This document shows positions 56,883 to 64,000 of a DNA stretch of 64,000 nt, piece by piece. This stretch comes from Catalimonadaceae bacterium JC749 (lineage in GTDB: Bacteria > Bacteroidota > Bacteroidia > Cytophagales > Cyclobacteriaceae). The notes below the pieces were generated by a model. That model saw only the letters and a program-made list of their open reading frames with translations. It searched no databases and was not told where the DNA came from. The stretch is from NCBI GenBank assembly GCA_021730635.1, contig JAJNNC010000012.1, forward strand, positions 1 through 64,000, in the 5' to 3' direction. Made by a program: the position numbers and the translations under genes. Within the stretch, counting starts at the first letter, position 1. Each line of letters opens with the position of its first letter.

Positions 56883-57908
56883 ATGCTTCCAGAGAAGATA
56901 CTGATTATTCAAACGGCTTTCATCGGAGATGTGATTCTGATGACGCCCCTGATAGAGAAACTGGCCTTTCTGTATCCACAGGCTTCATTGGATATTTTAG
57001 TGAATCAAAGCAATCAGACGCTCTTTCAGGGGCATCCTAAAATTCGTAAAGTGTGGATATGGGATAAAAAGCAACAGAAATATAAGAAGCTTAGTCAACT
57101 GGTACGGCAAGTCCGAAAAGAACAGTACGATCTGTTGGTCAATTGCCACCGTTTTGCCTCCTCCGGCTTGCTTACTGTATTGTCAGGGGCTAAAATGACG
57201 GTAGGGTTTGATAAAAATCCTTTGTCGGCCTTTTATACCCAGAAAATACCCCATCGTCTGGAAGAAGGATTGCATGAAGTAGATCGAAATCTGGCTCTGA
57301 TTTCGGCTCTGACAGGCAAAACGGAGCAAGATGAGGCGTTTCGGCAACCGGTGCTTTATCCTTCCACAGAGGATTATCAGTCCGTAGCAATTTTTCAAAG
57401 GGAACCGTACCTCTGTATGGCTCCTACTTCTGTTTGGTTTACCAAACAATTTCCTCAGGAAAAGTGGGTTCAATTGATCAAACAAATACCGTTTGAAGGA
57501 AACATCTATCTGCTGGGGGGGCCAGCAGACCAGCAGGTATGTGAGACTATACGGCAGCAGGCTCCTGAAAAGGTAAGCAATCTGGCAGGGAAACTCAGCC
57601 TGTTGGCATCAGCGGCACTCATGCAGAAAGCAGTTTTGAACTATGTGAATGATTCTGCCCCTTTGCATCTGGCTTCTGCTGTGAACGCTCCGGTGTGCGT
57701 TGTTTATTGTTCTACGGTGCCTGCTTTCGGATTTTATCCGCTTTCGGATTTCTCTGCCGTGGTGGAAGTGCAGGAAAAGCTGGCTTGCCGACCCTGTGGA
57801 TTGCATGGTTACAAAGCCTGTCCGGAAGGTCACTTTAAGTGTGCCCGGGATATCACCATTCCGCAATTGATACAAGTATTGAAGAAAGCCTATGATATGA
57901 GTAAGTAA
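56883..57908 (+). CDS. Glycosyltransferase family 9 (heptosyltransferase-like)
   Basis: 341 residues. Family 9 features: ILIIQTAFIGDVILMTPLIEKL (about 5-26), YDLLVNCHRF, MAPTSVWFTKQFPQEKWVQLI, and the C-terminal YVNDSAPLHLASAVNAPVCVVYCST with LACRPCGLHGYKACPEGHFKCARDI cysteines. GT9 enzymes usually add ADP-heptose or related sugars to the LPS inner core. A seven-G run (57515-57521) lies inside the gene. Alone on the plus strand, convergent with the second GT4. Confidence 0.9.
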   Translation: MLPEKILIIQTAFIGDVILMTPLIEKLAFLYPQASLDILVNQSNQTLFQGHPKIRKVWIWDKKQQKYKKLSQLVRQVRKEQYDLLVNCHRFASSGLLTVLSGAKMTVGFDKNPLSAFYTQKIPHRLEEGLHEVDRNLALISALTGKTEQDEAFRQPVLYPSTEDYQSVAIFQREPYLCMAPTSVWFTKQFPQEKWVQLIKQIPFEGNIYLLGGPADQQVCETIRQQAPEKVSNLAGKLSLLASAALMQKAVLNYVNDSAPLHLASAVNAPVCVVYCSTVPAFGFYPLSDFSAVVEVQEKLACRPCGLHGYKACPEGHFKCARDITIPQLIQVLKKAYDMSK

Positions 57909-57935
57909 AGAAGGGGCATTCCCGGCAGAATGCTA

Positions 57936-59021
57936 TCAGGTAAGCAACAGATTCTTGAAAAACTGTTCGTAGGTTGCCACCGTTTTTTCTATAGAAAAAT
58001 CTTCTAAAGCTGTTTTTCTGCCGTGGGCCGCCAGCATTTTCCTCATTTCCGGCTTTTCTATGAGTTGTTGAATGTGTTTTGTGAGGGTAGCGATGTCATT
58101 ATTGTCAAATAGCAGCCCGTTTTGGCCGTTCTGGATAAGTTCCGGATTTCCTCCCACACGGGTTGCAATCACGGGTACGCCCAATGCCATCGCTTCCAGC
58201 AAAGACTGGGAAAGTCCTTCTATGGTGGAGGCCAGTATTTTCATGGTAAACAAACCGTAATAGTGTAGCGCTTCTGTGCCGCTCACCGATCCGGTGAAGT
58301 ACACTTCATGCTCGATAGGAAATTTTCGGATAATAGTCTGGTAGGCCGGCTGAGGATCAATGCCTACAAAAAGGACCTTTACTTTTTGGCGTAAGGGCAT
58401 CAAAGCCTCCAGGATCTGGTGTTGTTTTTTTAGCCGGGATACTGAGCCCAACACTATGTCGTCTTTCTGAATATTATATTTTTTTCTAAGTTTTTCTGTT
58501 TTTTCCAGATCCAGTGAGGCGTATTTTTCCGGAGGGGTACCATTGTAAATAACTTTAATATGCGAAGCCCGGATGCCGATCTTCACCAGTGATTCCTTAA
58601 CTCCCTGGCTGACAGCCACAATTTTATCGGTTCCTTTCTCGTAAAACCAGCTCTGTCCTAAGATGCCTATGCTTTTTGCTAGTTGTCGCCGGGTATGTAC
58701 CAATTTAACAGGCAGCTTATACAACCATTTAGCCAAAATAGTTATGTATCGATCTCTGCTGGATTGGGCGTTAATGATATCTATCTGATGTTCTCGGACA
58801 ATGCGGGCCATGGCCCTGATATTTTTCCTGTCAATCTTGCTTACAATCTTCATAGGGATATGCCGGACCCCTGTATTTTGTACCAACTGCGACAGCGTGC
58901 TTTGGTCAGGACAAGCCAGAAAAACCTGGTGCCCTTGTTTGGAAAGTCCGATGGAAAGATAAGCAGTGGAGTAGGTAGAACCTGCTATGCCGGCCTTTTC
59001 TGAGACAATAAGAATATTCAT
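57936..59021 (-). CDS. Glycosyltransferase family 4 (second copy)
   Basis: 361 residues. GT-B enzyme with ILIVSEKAGIAGSTYSTAYLSIGLS at the N-terminus, LVHTRRQLAKSIGI, a donor domain starting LGSVSRLKKQHQILEAL, VLFVGIDPQ, and the EX7E site in STIEGLSQSLLEAMALGVPVIATRVGGNPELI. It is only distantly similar to the GT4 at 52656. Together with the GT9, GT2 and methyltransferases it likely builds an envelope glycan. It is convergent with the GT9 (27-bp gap). Confidence 0.9.
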   Translation of the reverse strand: MNILIVSEKAGIAGSTYSTAYLSIGLSKQGHQVFLACPDQSTLSQLVQNTGVRHIPMKIVSKIDRKNIRAMARIVREHQIDIINAQSSRDRYITILAKWLYKLPVKLVHTRRQLAKSIGILGQSWFYEKGTDKIVAVSQGVKESLVKIGIRASHIKVIYNGTPPEKYASLDLEKTEKLRKKYNIQKDDIVLGSVSRLKKQHQILEALMPLRQKVKVLFVGIDPQPAYQTIIRKFPIEHEVYFTGSVSGTEALHYYGLFTMKILASTIEGLSQSLLEAMALGVPVIATRVGGNPELIQNGQNGLLFDNNDIATLTKHIQQLIEKPEMRKMLAAHGRKTALEDFSIEKTVATYEQFFKNLLLT

Positions 59022-59122
59022 GCATGCTGTTTTTCAGCGCAAATTAACACAAAAAATAAATTTTCCGGCTGATTATCCATCAAACAGCTACTCTGACAAA
59101 ACCAGAAGTTTAGGGTGTTTTC

Positions 59123-60724
59123 CTACTCCTCTACCGATAGTATCCAGGCATTTTCAAACAAAGGAGATTTTTTCAACAAGGGTAATTGTTGACGAAGGAC
59201 TTCCAGATCAGCAGATGACATGACATACACATAGTAGAACTGTTTCTCTGTATGAAATCCGATATTGGGTTGATATCCTTGATCGGTAAGTTGCTTGATG
59301 AGATTTCTGGCATTACTTTCCTGAGAAAAAGTACCTGCAATAATATATTTTCCTTCTTTTATAGCCAAAGGATGTTCCAACTTACGGGAAGGAGCTATTT
59401 TTACCAGTTTTTCCTGTGACATAGCTTTTTGTACTTCTGTGGTATCGGGCTGCTGGTGCGCGGGCTCTACTTTGGGATCATCGGCTTTCTTCAACAGGAT
59501 GACCTCCTCTTTACCTTTATCCAGAGATTCAAAATGAAGTGAATCATAATTTGTTTTTTCTTTGGCCATGGGCTGGTTGGTAGGTTTCTCTTCAGCAGGT
59601 TGCCTTGGAGCCTGGACATCATTCGAGGCAGGAATGACAATAATATTTTCATTTTCTTGAGAAACATTATTGGTAGTGTCTTGTACTGGAGCGGGTGCTT
59701 TTTTTCTGTCGGGAACAACTTCTTGTTTTTCTTTTCTTCTATTGTCCTTGCCAGATGCCTTCAGAACGGCTTCGGGTATTTTCTCCCCATGGTTGCTGGT
59801 AGAAAGTCTGGGCTTTCTTTTCATGATCTCACGCTTTTTACCCATGAGAAGGCCAATTTGCGCTTCGTGGGTAGCCCCACTATAGGCTGAAATTTCTTTT
59901 CCGCTTAACCCATACGCATAGCTGAATTTCAGATTTTTTATTTTGAAACCAAGGATACCTGCCATCCCGGCTTGCTGTTGATAACCACCCCCTATCCAAA
60001 AGGCATCCTTTATGTGTAGCACCCCAAACGCTTCTAACTGATTTTCCAGTCTCCTGGAAACATTATATAAGATAGTTGGCTCAAAGGCTAAATTTCCGGT
60101 AGGATCAAAATTAATCCGGTAATTTGCACTTACCAGAAAATTATTTAACAGATCTGTTGTAGCCATGTTTTCCTGGCTTTCCAGGGGATTACTAAAAAAA
60201 TGAGGCAAGGCAAAGCCTATATTTAAATTTTCCAGGTGATACTGAAATCCGAACCGTCCATCCCAGAAAATATTGTTTTCTAAAGCATTTTGTAAAGTAA
60301 GATCATCGTCTATGCTGATGCCTTCCAGATCGAACTGCTGTTGGTCCAGGCCAGCCGACAAGCCAAACCTGATAAAATGTTCTTTTTCCACTCCTAAGGG
60401 AACTAAGTATCCGAAAGTAGCCCTAAGAGTAGTATAACGAAAGATACCAATTCGGTCATGCGTAAGATCGGCTCCCAGGGAAATGGGGTTGGTGTTGCCT
60501 GCCGGTGTATGGAAACTCAGGTTGGTGCTGACAGGGGCACCTTCAATTCCTAACCACTGCTGCCGGTGCGTTGCAAATAATACGGCATGTTTTTCATGGC
60601 CTGCGAATCCAGGATTGTACAGATACGGATTGCTTACATGGTGAATAAAAAAAGGCATTCTTTGCCCATAAGAAAAAATAATACAGTAGAAAAGAAAAAA
60701 AAATATGATGAAAAGTTTCTTCAT
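59123..60724 (-). CDS. PorP/SprF-family T9SS outer-membrane protein with C-terminal SPOR domain
   Basis: 533 residues from ATG 60724 (open to 60760). Signal peptide about 1-21. Residues about 22-300 match PorP/SprF: HHVSNPYLYNPGFAGHEKHAVLFATHRQQWLGIEGAP, SLGADLTHDRIG, YLVPLGVEKEH and the beta-barrel end HEAQIGLLMG. A Pro/Lys/Glu-rich linker (about 300-450) leads to a SPOR domain (about 455-533: GKYIIAGTFSQESNARNLIKQL, FYYVYVMSSADLEVLRQQL). SprF partners type B T9SS cargo at the surface, and SPOR binds denuded peptidoglycan glycan strands; the combination would tie a secretion component to the cell wall. Typical family members end near residue 300. Confidence 0.85.
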   Translation of the reverse strand: MKKLFIIFFFLFYCIIFSYGQRMPFFIHHVSNPYLYNPGFAGHEKHAVLFATHRQQWLGIEGAPVSTNLSFHTPAGNTNPISLGADLTHDRIGIFRYTTLRATFGYLVPLGVEKEHFIRFGLSAGLDQQQFDLEGISIDDDLTLQNALENNIFWDGRFGFQYHLENLNIGFALPHFFSNPLESQENMATTDLLNNFLVSANYRINFDPTGNLAFEPTILYNVSRRLENQLEAFGVLHIKDAFWIGGGYQQQAGMAGILGFKIKNLKFSYAYGLSGKEISAYSGATHEAQIGLLMGKKREIMKRKPRLSTSNHGEKIPEAVLKASGKDNRRKEKQEVVPDRKKAPAPVQDTTNNVSQENENIIVIPASNDVQAPRQPAEEKPTNQPMAKEKTNYDSLHFESLDKGKEEVILLKKADDPKVEPAHQQPDTTEVQKAMSQEKLVKIAPSRKLEHPLAIKEGKYIIAGTFSQESNARNLIKQLTDQGYQPNIGFHTEKQFYYVYVMSSADLEVLRQQLPLLKKSPLFENAWILSVEE

Positions 60725-60890
60725 GTATCCTGCTTCCGACACAAAATGTCTCACTAACAAAGCTAAAAAAGAATCTTTTTATATAATGGTGAGTTATTGG
60801 CTTTCCTTACGGATGTAGTATGTAGGTGAAATTCATGGACTCTTCCCCTGTCGTTTCTTGATGGGTTGATAAATTCTTTCTCAAAAGTAT

Positions 60891-60921
60891 TTTATTCCTT
60901 TTCAATAATCTGTTAGTTTTG
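60891..60921 (+). promoter_or_regulatory. Bacteroidota-type promoter for the DUF819 gene
   Basis: tagttttg at 60914-60921 is a perfect TAnnTTTG match; TTTA (three of four to TTTG) at 60891-60894 lies 19 bp before it, the preferred spacing. The ATG at 60942 is 20 bp downstream. Confidence 0.5.
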
Positions 60922-60941
60922 ATGTTACAAAAAATTTTTAC

Positions 60942-62204
60942 ATGTCGGAACCGGAAGTTGCCTCTACTCCCCTGATTACCAATGATGCTGTTGTTTTAGG
61001 CGTATTAATCGTAATTCTGACCTTTGTATTCCGAACCTCTGCCAGTAAGCAACCTTTTTGGCAAAAGTTCTACACGTATGTGCCATCGGTGCTTTTATGC
61101 TACTTTATTCCTGCTCTTCTCAATTCTTTCAATGTAGTATCGGGAGAAACTTCGCAGTTGTATGCGATGTCATCACGCTATCTCCTGCCTGCCAGTCTGG
61201 TACTTTTTACCCTGGGGCTGGATTTAAAAGCTATCATGCGTTTGGGTGTTAAAGCTGTCATTATGTTTTTCGCCGGCACTATTGGTGTGATCCTGGGAGG
61301 TCCTCTGTCAATGCTGATCGTGTCTGTCTTTTCGCCGGAGACTGTAGGAGGAGTGGGTCCTGATGCTGTGTGGCGTGGATTAGCTACCATAGCAGGTAGC
61401 TGGATAGGAGGGGGGGCTAATCAAACAGCGATGTTGGAAGTGTTTGGTGCCAGTACTTCTCTTTTTTCAGCGGTTTTAGCCGTAGATATTATTGTAGCCA
61501 ATGTGTGGTTGGGTGTACTATTATATGGTAGTGCTAAATCTGAGAAAATTGACCGCTTATTTAAAGCTGATGCCTCTTCTGTCTGGGCTGTAGAAAAGAA
61601 AGTGGAAGAATATATGGCCAGTATTGCAAAAGTGCCTTCCACGGCTGATACCATGACTATTCTGGGGATCGCCTTTGGCCTTACCGGTTTTGCCCACCTT
61701 TGTTCGGATGGCATTACTCCCTATCTGGCAGAAAATTTTCCTCAATTAGATAAATTCAGTCTGACTTCCAGTTTCTTCTGGATTGTGGTAATTGCCACCT
61801 TTGGGGGGCTGTTACTTTCCTTTACCCGGCTGAGAGAATTGGAAGGGGCTGGTTCTTCCCGAATAGCCACCGTGTTTCTATATGTGTTAATAGCCAGCAT
61901 TGGGATGCAAATGGATATCACGACCGTTGTGAGCAATCCGGGATTATTTATCGTAGGAATTATCTGGATAATAATCCATATTTTGGTGATGTTGTTGGTG
62001 GCCAAATTGATAAAAGCTCCTTTCTTTTTTGTGGCAGTCGGAAGTCAGGCAAATATTGGGGGCGCTGCCTCAGCACCGGTCGTTGCCTCGGCCTTTAGTC
62101 CTTCCTTGGCTCCTGTAGGAGTCTTATTGGCTGTATTGGGGTATTTTGTGGGTACTTATGGAGCATGGTTGTGTGGCATTATTATGCAGACAGTGGCACA
62201 ATAA
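60942..62204 (+). CDS. DUF819 family membrane protein
   Basis: 420 residues with about 10-12 membrane helices. Family features: FTLGLDLKAIMRLGVKAVIMFFAGTIGVILGGP (about 88-120), WIGGGANQTAMLEVFGAS (about 151-168), and the C-terminal AVGSQANIGGAASAPVVASAF (about 364-384), the paired GG(A)N-type motifs of this permease group. DUF819 proteins are thought to be transporters; the substrate is unknown. It has its own promoter-like site and a seven-G run (61410-61416). Confidence 0.88.
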   Translation: MSEPEVASTPLITNDAVVLGVLIVILTFVFRTSASKQPFWQKFYTYVPSVLLCYFIPALLNSFNVVSGETSQLYAMSSRYLLPASLVLFTLGLDLKAIMRLGVKAVIMFFAGTIGVILGGPLSMLIVSVFSPETVGGVGPDAVWRGLATIAGSWIGGGANQTAMLEVFGASTSLFSAVLAVDIIVANVWLGVLLYGSAKSEKIDRLFKADASSVWAVEKKVEEYMASIAKVPSTADTMTILGIAFGLTGFAHLCSDGITPYLAENFPQLDKFSLTSSFFWIVVIATFGGLLLSFTRLRELEGAGSSRIATVFLYVLIASIGMQMDITTVVSNPGLFIVGIIWIIIHILVMLLVAKLIKAPFFFVAVGSQANIGGAASAPVVASAFSPSLAPVGVLLAVLGYFVGTYGAWLCGIIMQTVAQ

Positions 62205-62367
62205 TATGCTTCGGCGAAAGATTTTAAATTTATTTTCATATTTGTGTCAAAAAATTTCTGGAAATAGTAGTAATTTTAAAAAAACTTTTCGCTACTTAGT
62301 ATTCAGTCTTTTTCTTCCTCTTTTAATTTTATTAATAATTGTCTCTTTACAATAACACCTCGAACTG

Positions 62368-64000
62368 ATGAGATTGCTAAAAGGATGGTGCATATGGTAC
62401 CTGTGTTTGGTTTGCTTTGATTTGTCAGCCCAAGATATAGTTTGTGCAATCCCCCCCGCACCCAATCCGATTACGGTTATCCAGCCTGATGGCAGCTATT
62501 TGAAAATTCAGCCCAAAGGAGGTCCTTTTCTGCATTGGACAGAAACGACAGACGGTTATACCGTGGTAAAAAATACGCAGGGTTATTATGAGTATGCCGT
62601 GAAGGAATCCGGAAAACTTAAGCCCAGCGGTATCAGAGTGGCCGATTCTAATGGGAGCCGTGCCCGGAGTACCCCTCCCAATGTGGAGAAACATCTGAAA
62701 CCAGACGCTGAAACATCACCCCAGCGTCTTCCGATGTTGCCGGGACATCAGACTCTTCTGAATCAGAACCAGGCTGGTATGCCTTCTACAGGCAATCAAA
62801 AGGTACTTTGTATTTTGATTGAGTATCCTAATCTGAAGAAAACGTTTTCTAAAGAAAATTTTAATAAACTCATGAATGGCCCCATGACTGGTGGTCAACT
62901 TTCTTTTGCTGAGTTCTATGCCAAAAGTAGTTTCGGCAAACTAAATCTTTCTGTAGATGTGGTAGGCTGGTATCAGGCTAAAAGCAATTATGCTACCTAT
63001 GGCGATGGAGGTAGTAAATCTGCCAGCGATCTGGTGACAGAAGCAGTAGAAGCCGCAGATAAAGATGGGGTGGATTTCACCAAATATGACAATAACAAAG
63101 ATGGTGTGGTGGACGGAATTATCATCGTTCATGCCGGACCGGGTGGAGAAGAGGGGCTTTCCTCTCAATATATCTGGTCACATATGTCTTACGTTTCTAC
63201 TACAGCAGATGGGGTCTATGTGCGACCCTATTGTATCAATCCTGAAGTGAGAAATGGGGGGTATGGCAACAATGGTATGGTAGGCGTTGGTGTTTTTGCC
63301 CATGAGTTCGGTCATTTGCTGGGGCTGCCTGATTTATACGATACCAACGGTGGCGGTGAAGGCATTGGCGAATGGGGTTTGATGGGAAACGGGAACTGGC
63401 TGGGAATGGAAAATTTCCCGGCAGGTTTCTCTGCCTGGTCCAAAGAAAAGCTGGGCTGGATTGTTCCTAAAGATATTACAGAAGATTTTCAGACGTTTAC
63501 CCTGAAGGCAGCCAGTGAATCGCCTGAAGCATACAAAATCAAAACAGCCAATCCGAACGAATACTTTCTTATAGAGAATCGCCAGCAGGTGGGGATAGAT
63601 GGCAGCCTGAGTGGCCACGGTTTGGCGATCTGGCATATCAATACCAAAAAAACCAATCTCTATCCTGCCAGTAATACGGTCAACATTAATCCGGAAAATA
63701 AAGGAGTAGACCTGGAAGAAGCTGATGGAAGAAATGATCTGGATAATGGATGGAACCGCAGCGATGAGACTGACCTGTATCCGGCCGATTATTATGAGAT
63801 CACCTCATTCGATTACAGCTCTAATCCGAATTCCAATTTAACGGAGAAAGTTGGCTCAACCGCTGTTACCGGTATTAGTATCAGCAATATCAAAGAAACC
63901 AATAAAACAGTACAGTTTACTTACCGGAGGGATATACCCGACATTGGAGAAGATTGTGGCAACCCTGCTACCGCTATCGTCGGAAAAAACCATACGCCGC
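62368..64000 (+). CDS. M6-family (InhA-type) secreted metalloprotease, 3'-partial
   Basis: The frame is open from ATG 62368 to the window edge (544 codons). A signal peptide (about 1-24, ending SAQ) is followed by a propeptide-like region: GSYLKIQPKGGPFLHWTETTDGY and VKNTQGYYEYA. The peptidase domain (about 145-420) contains YPNLKKTF, SFAEFYAKSSFGKLNLSVDVVGWY and the zincin motif HEFGHLLGLPD at 312-322 (metal and catalytic H312, E313, H316). Then WGLMGNGNWLG. The C-terminal part, likely with a T9SS tail, lies outside. A seven-C run (62451-62457) lies near residue 28. Confidence 0.9.
   Translation, partial: MRLLKGWCIWYLCLVCFDLSAQDIVCAIPPAPNPITVIQPDGSYLKIQPKGGPFLHWTETTDGYTVVKNTQGYYEYAVKESGKLKPSGIRVADSNGSRARSTPPNVEKHLKPDAETSPQRLPMLPGHQTLLNQNQAGMPSTGNQKVLCILIEYPNLKKTFSKENFNKLMNGPMTGGQLSFAEFYAKSSFGKLNLSVDVVGWYQAKSNYATYGDGGSKSASDLVTEAVEAADKDGVDFTKYDNNKDGVVDGIIIVHAGPGGEEGLSSQYIWSHMSYVSTTADGVYVRPYCINPEVRNGGYGNNGMVGVGVFAHEFGHLLGLPDLYDTNGGGEGIGEWGLMGNGNWLGMENFPAGFSAWSKEKLGWIVPKDITEDFQTFTLKAASESPEAYKIKTANPNEYFLIENRQQVGIDGSLSGHGLAIWHINTKKTNLYPASNTVNINPENKGVDLEEADGRNDLDNGWNRSDETDLYPADYYEITSFDYSSNPNSNLTEKVGSTAVTGISISNIKETNKTVQFTYRRDIPDIGEDCGNPATAIVGKNHTP

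Noticed and set aside
1-64000. tRNA, rRNA, CRISPR, prophage or transposon features.
   Set aside because: I looked through the gaps for TtCG-type tRNA arms, spaced direct repeats, integrases and transposases and recognised none.

Overview
The window looks like a chromosomal segment of a Bacteroidota bacterium, most likely order Cytophagales. The lineage call is inferred from family content: a giant surface protein with a type IX secretion (T9SS) type B tail, a PorP/SprF-family protein, a short protein ending in a T9SS type A-like tail, DUF4249 plus TonB-receptor pair, DUF2027-Smr, DUF2795, DUF349, YwqK/MORN_2 repeats, and putative promoters of the TTTG-N19-TAnnTTTG kind. Base composition is even throughout. 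I see no insertion sequence, prophage, CRISPR array, rRNA or tRNA gene, so this is mostly ordinary core and niche genome rather than an island.

Layout. 0-5.3 kb: 3' part of a large secreted Ig/SprB/fibronectin-III protein. 5.4-8.5 kb (minus): compact purC-STAS-rnz-yhhQ operon. 8.6-15.4 kb: MORN-repeat protein, DUF2027-Smr protein, lipocalin, NTF2-like protein, DinB-like protein, glycerophosphodiesterase-like protein, FabH. 15.5-22.9 kb: GH31 alpha-glucosidase plus a glycerol locus (glpF, glpD, glpK) interrupted by an SDR oxidoreductase on the other strand. 23-27.6 kb: outer-membrane MetA-like protein, tandem Usp protein, CPA2 antiporter, MacB-like permease. 27.8-33.2 kb: queA-ispD, DUF2795, DUF349 and the ABC-F protein EttA. 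33.4-39.5 kb: transglutaminase-like, retropepsin-PDZ and serine-hydrolase proteins, a sodium:solute symporter and a small orphan. 39.5-45 kb: RecQ and a DUF4249/TonB-receptor pair. 45-52.6 kb: FKBP, a lpxH-propeller-mini-T9SS operon, ftsH-rsfS, birA and ahcY.

52.6-59 kb is a surface-glycan group (two GT4, one GT2 and one GT9 glycosyltransferase, a zinc-ribbon methyltransferase and an FkbM methyltransferase), probably for LPS core or another envelope glycan. 59-64 kb holds a PorP/SprF protein fused to a SPOR domain, a DUF819 permease and the 5' part of an M6-family metalloprotease that runs off the window.

How genes work together: GlpF imports glycerol, GlpK phosphorylates it and GlpD oxidises glycerol-3-phosphate. 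YhhQ (queuosine precursor uptake) and QueA (a late queuosine step) serve the same tRNA modification. LpxH and the glycosyltransferases point to LPS assembly, and the T9SS-tailed proteins and PorP/SprF protein belong to the same secretion route. No defence system or obviously new multi-gene system is evident. The best leads are the PorP/SprF-SPOR fusion, the tail-only T9SS protein in the lpxH operon, the structured element between the SDR gene and glpD, a 34-bp perfect palindrome after ahcY, and a membrane ORF antisense to the end of fabH.
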